Origin: Herbaspirillum rhizosphaerae
GTDB taxonomy: Bacteria > Pseudomonadota > Gammaproteobacteria > Burkholderiales > Burkholderiaceae_D
Length of the DNA: 64,000 bases
NCBI RefSeq assembly: GCF_001189965.1
Contig: NZ_LFLU01000013.1
Coordinates: 62,001-126,000 of the forward strand
Direction: 5' to 3'
Made by a program: the position numbers and the translations under genes. The notes beneath the pieces were generated by a model. It saw only the letters and a list, made by a program, of their open reading frames with translations. It did not search any database and was not told the origin of the DNA. Of this stretch, positions 15,133-24,385 are shown piece after piece (within the stretch, counting starts at the first letter, position 1; each line of letters begins with the position of its first letter).

Positions 15133-17459
15133 CAGGCGTCCTTCCCGGTGTTGGCTGCTTTGGCCATGGAATTCGGACGCCCCAGTTTCTGGAACTCACG
15201 TTCCGCCGCACCGTGTATGTGTTCACGTTTGATGATGCCGCCGGTATCGTCGGCATGGTCGGCAGCGGCCAGAAACGCTGCCGCCAGGGCGACATTCTTT
15301 ATATTGCCGCCGCTGAACTTCAGATCGCGCGCCAGTTCATCCTGATCGACGTCGTCCGCCAGACGAACATCTCCCGGCCATACCGACGACCAGATTTTTC
15401 GTCGCTGCGTTTCATCCGGAAACGGAAAATGCACGATGAACGCCAGCCGCCGGATAAAGGCTTCATCCAGGTTCTGACGCAGGTTGCTCGCCAGGATGGC
15501 GATGCCCTGGTATTGCTCCATCTTCTGCAGCAGGTAACTGATTTCCAGATTGGCATAGCGATCGTGGGAATCCTTGACCTCGGTGCGCTTGCCGAACAAG
15601 GCGTCGGCCTCATCGAAAAACAGCACGGCATTGGCTTGATCCGCAGCATTGAACAGCCGATCGAGATTCTTTTCGGTCTCACCGATGTATTTGCTGACGA
15701 CGGCAGCGAGATCGATGCGATACAGATCCAGTCCCAGCGCTTGCGCGAGCACCTCGGCGGCCATGGTCTTGCCGGTGCCGGAGGGCCCGGCAAACAACAC
15801 GGTGGTGCCGGTCCCGTAACCGATCTTGTTGGCAAATCCCCATCCATTGAGGACTTGATCCTGATGCAGAAAGCGGGACGAAATCTCATGCAATTGCGCC
15901 AACGCGTCGTCGGGCAAAATCAGATCGTCCCAGTTGCGTCGGGGCTCAATGCGCTGAGCCAATCCGGCGAAGACATGACGCGTTTGCAGGCGCGCAGCGG
16001 CAAACAACATGTGCTCGAACTCAGATGAACCAACGCCCGCCGCTCCCGTTAGACGCAGTTGATCTGCGGCAGTGCGAACCGCATCCCGGGTCTGGCCCAT
16101 GCTCAGCTGAAATCGGGAAGCCAGGATCGGGGCAGCATCGGCAGACAATCCATGCCGGCTGAGTTGTTGCTGCCAGACCTGCTGCCGGTCGCGCCGGGTG
16201 AGTGCATGCAAGGCCACATTGAATACCCGGCTTCCGGGGATACTGAAATTGCGCGCTTCCGATCCGGTAAGAACGCATACCGCAATGGGATGCTCAAGGT
16301 GATCGAGCAGCGTACGCAAATCGACAACGGCATCGGGAGCATACAAAACGTCAATGCCGTCAAAGCAAATCATTGCTTCATGCATCCAGGCACAACGAAA
16401 TGCCGCACCCAAGGTATGCGCGAACGTTCTCTCGCCCAGTGCAGCGGCTTTTGCCATGTCTTTCAGCAATGCCAGATCGAGGCGCAGCATTGGGCTACGG
16501 ATATTGCTTGCCAGTGCCGCAGCCGCCGTTTGCAAGGCAAGCGCATCGGCGCCATGAAGATGGCAGCGCAGCGGTTCAGCGCCGGGAAGAGCCTCCCTGC
16601 CGATCCGCGACAAGACGTCAAACTTCGGCCCCCAGCCGGAATCATCCGCAAACACATCGACTGCATCGGCTGCATCGGCCGGGAGCAATTGGGCGCAGGC
16701 GCCAAGCCGCGCATCCATGCCGCTTTCTCCGAGCAGTGCCGCAAGAATTTGCGCATCGGGTTTCAATACCTGTACGGCGAGAGAAGGTGCGGCGTGCGGA
16801 CTGTCCGGCAGCAATTGCAGCAAGCCATATCGCAACAGCGGCGCCGGGGAGATGAAACGCTTGCGCATGCTCAGCTTTTCTTCTGTATCGCGACACAACA
16901 GATTGAGGACGAGATCAACTGAAGGCCGTTTCCGGCTTACATCGTCTTGCAGAAAAGCGTACAGCCGTTCATAGCGAAGATCGAGCTCTGGAGCAGCGGC
17001 AATCAATATTGCAGCGACGTCGAACGGCGTTAATCCGACCGCCGCTGCAACACGGCTGAACTCTGCCGGCAAAGCAGCGTCGGGAAAACCGCCGGCATCC
17101 AGTCCGCCAAACAAAGGCGACCCGGACGGCTGCGCCAGCAAACGATCGACTTCGTCCGGTGTAACGTAAAGCCCCCGATAAGCGTCATTCATCGATTCAA
17201 CGCCGACTGCTCTGCGCATGACATTCAAGGCCAGACGCAGGCGATCATCCAGCCAATTGAACCAGGGAGACAAGGGGTGATCGCTGTGGGAACGGACGGC
17301 ATGCGACATCCGCTGCATGGGAGGAACGCGCAGCGCCTGCGCCTGCGACGAGCCAGCCTTGGGCATGAAAGGCCGGCGCGCCGGGATAGCGTTGTCGCCC
17401 CCAGTGACGGCATGCCGCAAGGCGCCACGCGTTTGCTCTTTCAGAGTGCGCGATTCCAT
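15132..17459 (-). CDS. tandem AAA ATPase with degenerate first domain (Pvc15-like, eCIS locus B)
   Basis: A 775-aa protein, the first gene of locus B. Residues about 1 to 240 are a helical N-terminal domain. Residues about 290 to 480 look like a first AAA module lacking a P-loop: where GxxxxGKT is expected the sequence reads HLHGADALALQT, although the Walker B-like strand EAMICFDGIDVLY remains. The second module is intact: Walker A GPSGTGKTMAAE near residue 557, Walker B VLFFDEADALFGKR near 613, then sensor 1 IAILASNLRQNLDEAF with the arginine finger FIRRLAFIVHFPFPD. eCIS ATPases of this type are needed for assembly or loading. Start and N-terminus are less certain; the ATG at 17459 is the first after a candidate promoter. 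Confidence 0.88.
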   Translation of the reverse strand: MESRTLKEQTRGALRHAVTGGDNAIPARRPFMPKAGSSQAQALRVPPMQRMSHAVRSHSDHPLSPWFNWLDDRLRLALNVMRRAVGVESMNDAYRGLYVTPDEVDRLLAQPSGSPLFGGLDAGGFPDAALPAEFSRVAAAVGLTPFDVAAILIAAAPELDLRYERLYAFLQDDVSRKRPSVDLVLNLLCRDTEEKLSMRKRFISPAPLLRYGLLQLLPDSPHAAPSLAVQVLKPDAQILAALLGESGMDARLGACAQLLPADAADAVDVFADDSGWGPKFDVLSRIGREALPGAEPLRCHLHGADALALQTAAAALASNIRSPMLRLDLALLKDMAKAAALGERTFAHTLGAAFRCAWMHEAMICFDGIDVLYAPDAVVDLRTLLDHLEHPIAVCVLTGSEARNFSIPGSRVFNVALHALTRRDRQQVWQQQLSRHGLSADAAPILASRFQLSMGQTRDAVRTAADQLRLTGAAGVGSSEFEHMLFAAARLQTRHVFAGLAQRIEPRRNWDDLILPDDALAQLHEISSRFLHQDQVLNGWGFANKIGYGTGTTVLFAGPSGTGKTMAAEVLAQALGLDLYRIDLAAVVSKYIGETEKNLDRLFNAADQANAVLFFDEADALFGKRTEVKDSHDRYANLEISYLLQKMEQYQGIAILASNLRQNLDEAFIRRLAFIVHFPFPDETQRRKIWSSVWPGDVRLADDVDQDELARDLKFSGGNIKNVALAAAFLAAADHADDTGGIIKREHIHGAAEREFQKLGRPNSMAKAANTGKDA

Positions 17460-17484
17460 GACAAAGACTGATTCCTATTGTTTT

Positions 17485-17512
17485 TGTATATCAGACTATC
17501 TGCCGCGCTCAA
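17485..17512 (-). promoter_or_regulatory. candidate sigma70 promoter of eCIS locus B
   Basis: On the minus strand TTGAGC (17512-17507) and TATACA (17490-17485) are separated by 16 bases. Each matches the sigma70 consensus at four of six positions. Transcription would start about 18 bases before the ATPase ATG at 17459, giving a very short leader. The match is modest and is supported mainly by its position. Confidence 0.35.
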
Positions 17513-18321
17513 GCGTCCGGCCTTCCAGATATCATCTGTGACCCTGTTGGACAACTGGAAAATCGCGCGGCGAGAGCACTTGGCAAGCTCAAGCAAAAAC
17601 AAATCACGAATCGACTGGATCAGGAAATATAAAGATATTCGCATTTGCAATGCGACCGGCGCCTGGACAATCAAAACAGTGCCTCAATTGCACGCCACAC
17701 AGGGCAAGCCGTCAGGTAGCGTATCCCTTACCAATCAATCGATCATTTCGAGCGCAAGCTTATCGCCTTCACGCGAAGCGGCTATACCGTGCGTCTCACT
17801 TTTTAAAAAAGATCTTCTTGTTTAGAGAAAAATTGACGGCAAACGGAATACCCTGCTCGTAAGCATACGTAGCATCATGTTTTGATTTGCAGCGGAAACG
17901 GGCTATTGGACGGCACCCGGACCAGACCAATGCCTGAGATCGGTGCCTGACGACTCTTTTCATCGCCTGTGTGTGGATGAGAAATCGCCTTGCTGCGCCC
18001 GGAGAGCGATTGGCGGAGCGGAAAGCATTCGGCATGCAATCGCCGCGCGTTCTTTAGAAGCGTGCAAACGCACTCCTGAATTTATTCATTGGTGCGCTTG
18101 GTGCATGATCTGGCCCTTATGTTTTTGGCCACGGTGTTACTTTCCCGGCATCCAGAAGTGCCTCTGCACGTCACTCTTTGGCGCCGACCCGGGCTTTTCC
18201 AGCGTGTGATCGATATAACTACTGTGCATTCCTCTTTGCCGCATAGGTGTCTATCTTTCCAACCTTGAAACTGGGCGGCGCCATTCGCCAGTTTGCATAT
18301 TCTTTTGAGCTGCCCTCATGC

Positions 18322-18342
18322 CAGTTTTCAGCTTGAAAACTG
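18322..18342 (-). terminator. hairpin after the effector gene
   Basis: CAGTTTTCA, a three-base loop, then TGAAAACTG: a perfect 9-bp A/T-rich stem starting 11 bases after the stop of the DUF4157 gene. There is no T-run on either side, so intrinsic termination would be weak; it may instead protect the 3' end of the locus A transcript. Confidence 0.35.
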
Positions 18343-18352
18343 TTCGCCCAAC

Positions 18353-19672
18353 TCAAAATCCTTTGAAAAACTCTTCCGCCTCAATCATGCTGTTATCGAC
18401 CTCGTCGAATTTCCCCAGTAATTCTGCGACAGCAGCAGCATCATTCTGCCAGTCAATCAGTTCTCGGAAAGCGGTCGTTACCAATTGATGATGCAAACCG
18501 GAACTGCGAGCGGTACGATTCATCCAGGCCAACTCCAACTTCTCGCTACCAGCGGCATTGGAAGCGCCTTTGGACGCATTTTCCGAGCCGGCCATCGGCT
18601 TCAGATTGTCAACGTCGTGATAGTACATGCGTGCTGCGTACATCGTGTACTGGTTCCCGGCAGGATTGACATAGCCCGCATTTTTAAGCGTTGCCAAATC
18701 AGGCGGCGCATAAACAGTGCCTGGATTCTTGCCTAATTCCGTCTCAATGCTGTCCCACGGAACGACGTGATCAATTTGAATTGCATTCGTCGGCAGCACG
18801 ACTTGCGACTCCCCGCTGGTCACTACGTGCCACATGTCGGTTTCCTTGTTATAGGAACCACCCCATTGATGTTCCACCATATTCGCTTTGAACTTGGTAC
18901 TGAAATCAGCGGGTCGGCCACCGGCGTACAAAAGCTTTTTCGCATTCCCCTGAGCATTGTAGTAATTCTTTGTATCTGCCACCCCGTGTGGGGGAAGATG
19001 AAATTGAATCATCCGTTGTACCGGCCCTGAAATGGACGAGCTTCTGCTATCGGACGTCATGCCGCTCGCTTTTTTCTGGGCTGCTTTTTCCCCCATTTTG
19101 TCTGCTTCGTCCTCCAGCGCCTTATCGTCATTGATTGGGGTATTCTCCATCAATTGTCGCGTTGGTTTTACCCGTCCCTGCGCTTGTTGTACGACATGCC
19201 ATGCTTCATGCGGAACATGCTGTTCTTGTCCCGGTGCAACGTGAATGTCGCTACCTTGGGCATATGCGTGCGCATTCATTTGCGCTGGCTGAGAGGAGTT
19301 GTAATGCACCCTCACGTGGTCCATGGACAAGCCTGACAGAGACTCGATGCCAGATTTCAGGCTATCGGACAAACCAGTCTTGTTCGACTGATCCGATCCT
19401 TTTGCCTCTCGTTGAGAGATCGCAGCGTCGATCAATTTTGCCTGCTTCGGCTCTTCCTCATCCATTTCGGTTTTACGCTGCAACAAGGAATCGCTTGCAA
19501 GATCCGTCAATGCTTTCTGTTGTATTGTGCGGCTGCTTTTATCAACGATATCCGTCAATTTCCGCTGGGCCAATGCTGCCGGTCGCAAATCGGCCAAATC
19601 GGAAGATTTACCCGTTGATCGAGATGTGCCGTCTCCAGCATGCTGATTTTCTGTCGATGCATACGTTTTCAT
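18353..19672 (-). CDS. DUF4157 eCIS cargo protein with C-terminal HNH-like nuclease domain
   Basis: A 439-aa protein. The ATG at 19672 is chosen over 19690 because GAGAGGGA lies just upstream. Residues 1 to 110 are polar and linker-like. Residues about 115 to 195 form the DUF4157 domain (HVRVHYNSSQPAQMNAHAYA; HEAWH metal-binding motif at 155-159; Glu/Asp motif ALEDEADKMG near 190), a known marker of eCIS-associated toxins. The C-terminal domain has the layout of an HNH/His-Me finger nuclease: IDHVVPWD (Asp301, His302), then DNLKPM (Asn356) and ENASKG (Asn365, Lys368). Predicted role: DNA- or RNA-cutting effector loaded into the injection system. No adjacent immunity gene is visible, which fits a toxin aimed at other kinds of cells. 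Nuclease activity is inferred from motif spacing. Confidence 0.82.
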   Translation of the reverse strand: MKTYASTENQHAGDGTSRSTGKSSDLADLRPAALAQRKLTDIVDKSSRTIQQKALTDLASDSLLQRKTEMDEEEPKQAKLIDAAISQREAKGSDQSNKTGLSDSLKSGIESLSGLSMDHVRVHYNSSQPAQMNAHAYAQGSDIHVAPGQEQHVPHEAWHVVQQAQGRVKPTRQLMENTPINDDKALEDEADKMGEKAAQKKASGMTSDSRSSSISGPVQRMIQFHLPPHGVADTKNYYNAQGNAKKLLYAGGRPADFSTKFKANMVEHQWGGSYNKETDMWHVVTSGESQVVLPTNAIQIDHVVPWDSIETELGKNPGTVYAPPDLATLKNAGYVNPAGNQYTMYAARMYYHDVDNLKPMAGSENASKGASNAAGSEKLELAWMNRTARSSGLHHQLVTTAFRELIDWQNDAAAVAELLGKFDEVDNSMIEAEEFFKGF

Positions 19673-19735
19673 GGAAGTCCCTCTCTTCATCGATCGTCAT
19701 TGGATATTTTCTGAATCGCCCTGCAGTACCCCATC

Positions 19736-22700
19736 TTATGGCTGTTCATCCCGCTCTTTCAGCAAATACTGATACCACGCAACCAGCCCGACAATAAACA
19801 GCACCAGGAAAATCGGAATCATGTAGCCGCGCGCCAGCCATCGCAGGAACGGATCGCAAAACAGCAAGGCCATCGACAACAGCATCCACGCCGCCAGAAC
19901 GACCAGTGCAGGCGCGTGGTGATAGCGCGCCATGGTTTCTCGCCACAGGCAGGAACAGTAATACAGTGCTGCGCAGCCGATCAACAGCATGAACACCAGC
20001 TTAGTCGCCAGCCGGAAAAGGTACAAGTTTTCGCACACCGTCTTGCACACCGGCGACGCCTCCACGCCCGGATCGGTCTGGTAGAAATCGGCCAGGCACT
20101 GGCTGACGTCGCGGCTGACATCGCATTGCTGCACTCCTGCCGTGCTCGGCAATACTGCATCGATCGGTTTTTCCTTGCCGGCGGCGGCAGCCGGCACGGT
20201 CATCGACATCGGCCAGAAACCGACGCCGCCGAAGTTGTCCTTGAAGTAGATGATGTCGTCCTGCAGTTGCTGCCAGTTGTCGTTGTCAAACGTAATCACC
20301 GGCACGACCTGGCGCAACAGCTTGGCGCGCTGCTCGCCGTGCAAAGCGCCTTCGATGCGCAAACGCAATTGCTTCTTGGAATCGGTGGTTTCTTCTTCCA
20401 GCAGCACCAGCAGGCGCGGCCGCAGATTCTGGTCGCGTTCCACTTTCGCCAGCAGATTGTTGTTGCGATTGGCCTCGGCGGTCGCGATCAGACCGTACAA
20501 ATTGGCATAGTCGTAGACGCCGCTGCCCAGCGCGGTATGGCGCATCATCACGTTGATGGCGTCGCCGGCGCGGGCCTGCCGCAATCTGGTGCGCAGCGTA
20601 TCGACAAACTTGTTGAACACGCCGACCGATACCTCATCGTCGGGATAGCCGTCGAAGAACAAGGTGACGCCGTCGCCATTGGTCGGCACGAAGCGTTCGC
20701 CGAACGGCAAATGGTTCGAGATGGTCGACGTCCAGCTGTGCATCTTGATCGACATCAGCTTGACGATGCTGGCCGTCAGGCGTTCGAACACCTGTTCCTT
20801 GCGGCCCTTGTCCATCTTGCTCCACGAGCGCCAGTCGTTGCGCTGGATGACCCAATCGATCGCCGTCTGGTGACGTTGGGCGATATTGACGAAATCGTTC
20901 TGCGTCAGGTCGCCGTTCTCGGCCGCCGCCACAAAATCGCGGCCGTCGTTGGCTTGCCGCAGCACGCCCGTGTCGTCGAAGGTCGGACCGTAATAGGCAA
21001 TGCGCGACAAGGTGCTGAAGTCGACCTTCTGCGTCTTGCCGGCCAGCCAGAACGGATAAAAGCCGTAGACCTCCCCTACCAGCTCGTCCAGCACGCAACC
21101 GCAGCCGTTGCCGTCCCACAGCACATGTTTGTTGGGGTCGTAAGCCGGCCGCTTGCGTGCCGTGGCGCGAATGGAAGCGCGATATTTGATGTACAGGGCC
21201 TCGATCTGCTGCGGCATCGTCAGCGCGTCGATCATGCTGCAAGAGTCTTCTTTCCAGAGCTTGTTGAGCTGATCGAACAGACTTTGATCCTTGAGCACCG
21301 CTTCCAGTTGTCCCATTTGTTCGGCAGTGATCTTGCGACGATTGGCGGCATTGCCCGGCGTACCGCTCGGGCAGGCGCCGATGCCGTTGCGCAGGCGCGC
21401 CATGACGGCTTTGTCGAACAGCCACAGTTGCGGATACTCGAGGTCTTGCAGGCCCTTGAGCATGTCCAGTATCACCGGCGGCACCGGCTCGTTCTTGCGG
21501 TTGGCGCCGAGTTCAGCCAGGGCGCGCGCCGTCAGGATGTAGGAGGTGCTGGTCTCGGCCGCATTGACGATGTCCGGCATGTACTGGTCTATCGGCTCAT
21601 TGACCTTGGCCGTGGCGTCGAGGATCGCCTCCGTGAAAAACGCCTGGCTGGGATAGGTGCCGGACAGTTTCTCCAACTCGTTGATGATCGAATCGGGCAC
21701 CGTCTTGCCGTCCCGCAGCAGTTGCAGCGAACCCAGTGTGAGCCGGTAGCTTTGTTCCAGCGCCGCCTCCCGTGCAGCCGGCAAATAGGATTCAGCCTGC
21801 GGTCCCAGATCCTTGAGCGCGCCGAGCACGGCGGCGTCGAACAACGGCTGGTTCAGGTAGACCATGTCTTGCAGAGCCGACAATTTGGCGATCACTTGCG
21901 ATTTTGACGCCAGCAGCTTGAGGTCCGTCGCGCTCAGGCTGTAGCTGTAGATGGTCAGCAAGGCGCGGTCCGAATCGGGACCGGGACGCCGGTTGTTGTC
22001 GGTTTCATAGTGATAGAGCCGCAGCATGGCGAGGATTTGCTCGTCGGTGCCGGCCAGGCGGATCTGGTAATAACGGGCCTTGTCTTCGTCGTCGAAACCG
22101 TCGATCCAGCGTCCCAGATCGGCGCTGATCAGATCCGCCTTCCATTCCGGATGGGCCTTGATCGTCGCCGCAAAATGGAGCAGCGCCGACACCGACGCAT
22201 TGGTCAGGTTGCCGGACGGCTCCATCTTGAAGTCGAACCAGAAACGGTTCAGCCACGACAAGGTAATCGGTCCGACGATGTTGTCCGACAGCGGCAGCGT
22301 GCTCTCGCGATAAGCCTGCATGTAGGCCGGATCTTCCGAGTAGATTTCCAGCAACGCCTGCTGGATCTGCTTGCGCATGGCCGGAGTGAACTTCTTCAGG
22401 ACGTCTTGCGACAACAGCAATGCGGCCGGACCGCCCTGCTCTTCGGGTTGGATGGCGACCTTGCTGACGATGGCTTGCGCCGCTTGCGGCGTCATGAGTT
22501 TATCGCCTGCAGCCCAGGCAGCTTGTGCTTTCACCTCCGTTTTTTCCTCCGATTCTGCCGGCGCTGCGCCTGGCGTTGTTGCCGTCGGTTTTAGCGCAGG
22601 CTTCGGCGGCGTTTTGAGCGCGCCGGCATCTGGAGCCGGAGCGACGACAGCGTCCGCTGCCGGAGCGGATTTGGCTGCAGGCGCAGCTCTCACTGGTCGC

Positions 22701-22984
22701 GGCGCCGATGCCGGCGCGATGACGAAGCTGTCATCCGCTGCCGTGGCGGATGTTCCTGCGGGAGCTTGCTCCGGCTCTTTTGCCGCCGGTGCGGCAATGA
22801 CTTCAGGTACGGGCGCAAGCGGCAAGGACACAGGTGCGGCGGCAGTCGCAGGAACTGTCGCCGGCGCATCGCCGGCCGTCTCCGCCGCGATGCCGGACCA
22901 CGCCGGCAGCAGCAGGCAAGCGCTAGTCAGAGCCACCCGCGCAATGGCTGCGAAGGCAGCCGTACTGGTCGAAGATGTCGTCAT
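19736..22984 (-). CDS. exported, membrane-anchored protein with GH18-like region (eCIS locus A)
   Basis: 1082 aa from ATG 22984, one base after the ATPase stop. Residues 1 to about 33 are a signal peptide (ARVALTSACLLLPAWSGIAA). A Pro/Ala-rich linker runs to about 165. A helical domain follows with a peptidoglycan-binding-like stretch near 232 (NIVGPITLSWLNRFWFDF). From about 640 it resembles a GH18-like barrel: YGFYPFWLAGKTQKVDFSTL, GVTLFFDGYPDDE near 774, where chitinases have DGxDxDxE, and FGGVGFWPM near 916. Three hydrophobic helices (about 985-1008, 1018-1040, 1050-1070) end the chain. The canonical catalytic Glu is not clear, so it may bind rather than cut glycan. It would span or dock at the inner membrane with its bulk in the periplasm. 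Possible roles are cell-wall anchor or release factor for the injection particle. Confidence 0.7.
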   Translation of the reverse strand: MTTSSTSTAAFAAIARVALTSACLLLPAWSGIAAETAGDAPATVPATAAAPVSLPLAPVPEVIAAPAAKEPEQAPAGTSATAADDSFVIAPASAPRPVRAAPAAKSAPAADAVVAPAPDAGALKTPPKPALKPTATTPGAAPAESEEKTEVKAQAAWAAGDKLMTPQAAQAIVSKVAIQPEEQGGPAALLLSQDVLKKFTPAMRKQIQQALLEIYSEDPAYMQAYRESTLPLSDNIVGPITLSWLNRFWFDFKMEPSGNLTNASVSALLHFAATIKAHPEWKADLISADLGRWIDGFDDEDKARYYQIRLAGTDEQILAMLRLYHYETDNNRRPGPDSDRALLTIYSYSLSATDLKLLASKSQVIAKLSALQDMVYLNQPLFDAAVLGALKDLGPQAESYLPAAREAALEQSYRLTLGSLQLLRDGKTVPDSIINELEKLSGTYPSQAFFTEAILDATAKVNEPIDQYMPDIVNAAETSTSYILTARALAELGANRKNEPVPPVILDMLKGLQDLEYPQLWLFDKAVMARLRNGIGACPSGTPGNAANRRKITAEQMGQLEAVLKDQSLFDQLNKLWKEDSCSMIDALTMPQQIEALYIKYRASIRATARKRPAYDPNKHVLWDGNGCGCVLDELVGEVYGFYPFWLAGKTQKVDFSTLSRIAYYGPTFDDTGVLRQANDGRDFVAAAENGDLTQNDFVNIAQRHQTAIDWVIQRNDWRSWSKMDKGRKEQVFERLTASIVKLMSIKMHSWTSTISNHLPFGERFVPTNGDGVTLFFDGYPDDEVSVGVFNKFVDTLRTRLRQARAGDAINVMMRHTALGSGVYDYANLYGLIATAEANRNNNLLAKVERDQNLRPRLLVLLEEETTDSKKQLRLRIEGALHGEQRAKLLRQVVPVITFDNDNWQQLQDDIIYFKDNFGGVGFWPMSMTVPAAAAGKEKPIDAVLPSTAGVQQCDVSRDVSQCLADFYQTDPGVEASPVCKTVCENLYLFRLATKLVFMLLIGCAALYYCSCLWRETMARYHHAPALVVLAAWMLLSMALLFCDPFLRWLARGYMIPIFLVLFIVGLVAWYQYLLKERDEQP

Positions 22985-22985
22985 G

Positions 22986-24332
22986 TCAGATCGTTCGCCC
23001 TTCCTTGATGAATTCTTTCTTGATGCCGCGCAGCAGATCGTCCTTGCCGATGGTCTGGCGCCCTTGCCTTTCGGCGCGCATGGCGGCATAGCGCACGACG
23101 TTGATCAGCGCGCCGCCCGACAGGATGTTGTCTTCGGCCAGATCGTCCAGGTTGACGTCGTCGGCCAGATGACGGCGCTGCGGAAACAGGTTTTGCCACA
23201 GCCGCAAGCGTTGCAGGCCGTCCGGAATCGGGAAGTAAATCGCGGTCTGGAAGCGTCGTGCAAAGGCTTCGTCGATATTGCTTTTTAGATTGCTGGCCAA
23301 AATCACCACGCCGGGAAAATCCTCGATCCGTTGCAACAGATAGGCGATTTCCTGATTGGCGTGACGGTCGTTGGAGCTGCTGCCCTCGGTGCGCTTGCCG
23401 AACAAAGCATCGGCTTCGTCGAAGAACAGAATCCAGTTCTTGTTCTGCGCCTGATCGAATACATTGGCCATGTTCTTCTCGGTCTCGCCGATGTATTTGG
23501 AGACGATCTTGGACAAGTCGATCCGATAGACGTCGACTTCGGCAGCCTTACCCAGCAAGGTCGCCGTCAAGGTCTTGCCGGTTCCCGGCGGCCCGTAGAA
23601 CAAGCTGCGATAGCCGGGCTTGACGCTCTTGTCGAGATGCCAGCGCTGCATCACTTCCGCCCCGCCCTTGAGCCAGATCCGGATGTTGTCGATTTCCTCC
23701 AGCACCTCAGGCGCCAGCACCAGATCCGACCAGTCCAGTTGCGTCGTGATCCGTTTCGCCGGGAAACCGGCGCTGTAGTCCGGCTTGTGTTGCTGACCTG
23801 AGGTGCAGCGATCCAGAAAATCGTTTTCCACGTTCAAGGCCGCGCTCAATGCCGGCTCCCCTTCGGCTTTTTGTTCCAGCCGCAGGATGGTGTGACGGGT
23901 AAAGAAATGCTCGGGATCGAATAGTTTCAAGACCTCGAAACGGCGCGCCAGATCGTCGCCGGCCAGGATGAATGCGGCCGTTTCGCAGGTCGGCATCAAG
24001 CCGGCGTGGTTCTTGCCTTTCCAGCCGCCGAATTCGGTATAGCTGCGCTCGGTATTCTTGTTGGCCGTAAACAGCAGATCGAGCGCCTGCGGCCGCACAT
24101 GCGGCAATAGCGTCAGGATCAATACCAGTCGCTCATCGAAATTCATATCGTGCTCGCGCACGGCCATCGCAAACGGCGACGGATCCTGGCCGAGGTCCGG
24201 CGGCATGTGGCTGCGGATATCATGCGGACCGCCCTCGTGCATGAAGTAAGCATGAAAACGCGTAGCCAGCACGTCGCCGAACCAGGCGATTTCGCGCTCC
24301 AGGCTTGCTGCGTTGGCCTTCAATGCATCCAT
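22986..24332 (-). CDS. AAA ATPase (Pvc15-like, eCIS locus A)
   Basis: A 448-aa ATPase with one AAA module. The N-terminal about 200 residues are a helical domain (LEREIAWFGDVLATRFHAYF). Walker A GPPGTGKTLTAT lies near residue 246, Walker B ILFFDEADALFGKR near 302, sensor 1 VVILASNLKSNIDEAF and the arginine finger ARRFQTAIYFPIPD follow. It is half the size of the locus B ATPase and lacks a degenerate first module. It lies between the tape measure and the membrane protein, one base from the latter. Homologues in eCIS loci are thought to help particle assembly or cargo loading in the cytoplasm. Confidence 0.9.
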   Translation of the reverse strand: MDALKANAASLEREIAWFGDVLATRFHAYFMHEGGPHDIRSHMPPDLGQDPSPFAMAVREHDMNFDERLVLILTLLPHVRPQALDLLFTANKNTERSYTEFGGWKGKNHAGLMPTCETAAFILAGDDLARRFEVLKLFDPEHFFTRHTILRLEQKAEGEPALSAALNVENDFLDRCTSGQQHKPDYSAGFPAKRITTQLDWSDLVLAPEVLEEIDNIRIWLKGGAEVMQRWHLDKSVKPGYRSLFYGPPGTGKTLTATLLGKAAEVDVYRIDLSKIVSKYIGETEKNMANVFDQAQNKNWILFFDEADALFGKRTEGSSSNDRHANQEIAYLLQRIEDFPGVVILASNLKSNIDEAFARRFQTAIYFPIPDGLQRLRLWQNLFPQRRHLADDVNLDDLAEDNILSGGALINVVRYAAMRAERQGRQTIGKDDLLRGIKKEFIKEGRTI

Positions 24333-24385
24333 GCTGCTTTCCTTCCGACTTTATTTTTATGATCCATTGCCGCATTCAGATTCAT

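Larger units (their letters stand above)
17460..18352. other. 893-bp intergenic region between eCIS loci A and B
   Basis: No gene is supported here. Reading frames up to 79 codons exist (for example 18035 to 17796, minus) but show no family sequence or ribosome-binding site. Composition is more A+T-rich than the flanking genes. It holds the candidate locus B promoter at its left end and a hairpin just after the effector gene at its right end. It may be the remains of lost cargo genes, since eCIS cargo genes turn over at such positions (inference). Confidence 0.6.

Noticed and set aside
17796..18035. 79-codon minus-strand frame in the inter-locus gap
   Set aside because: No family, no ribosome-binding site and ordinary chance length; left as unannotated gap.
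19916..21907. 663-codon plus-strand frame opposite the GH18-like gene
   Set aside because: It has no start site or family sequence and is fully covered by the minus-strand gene with signal peptide and membrane helices; typical shadow in G+C-rich DNA.
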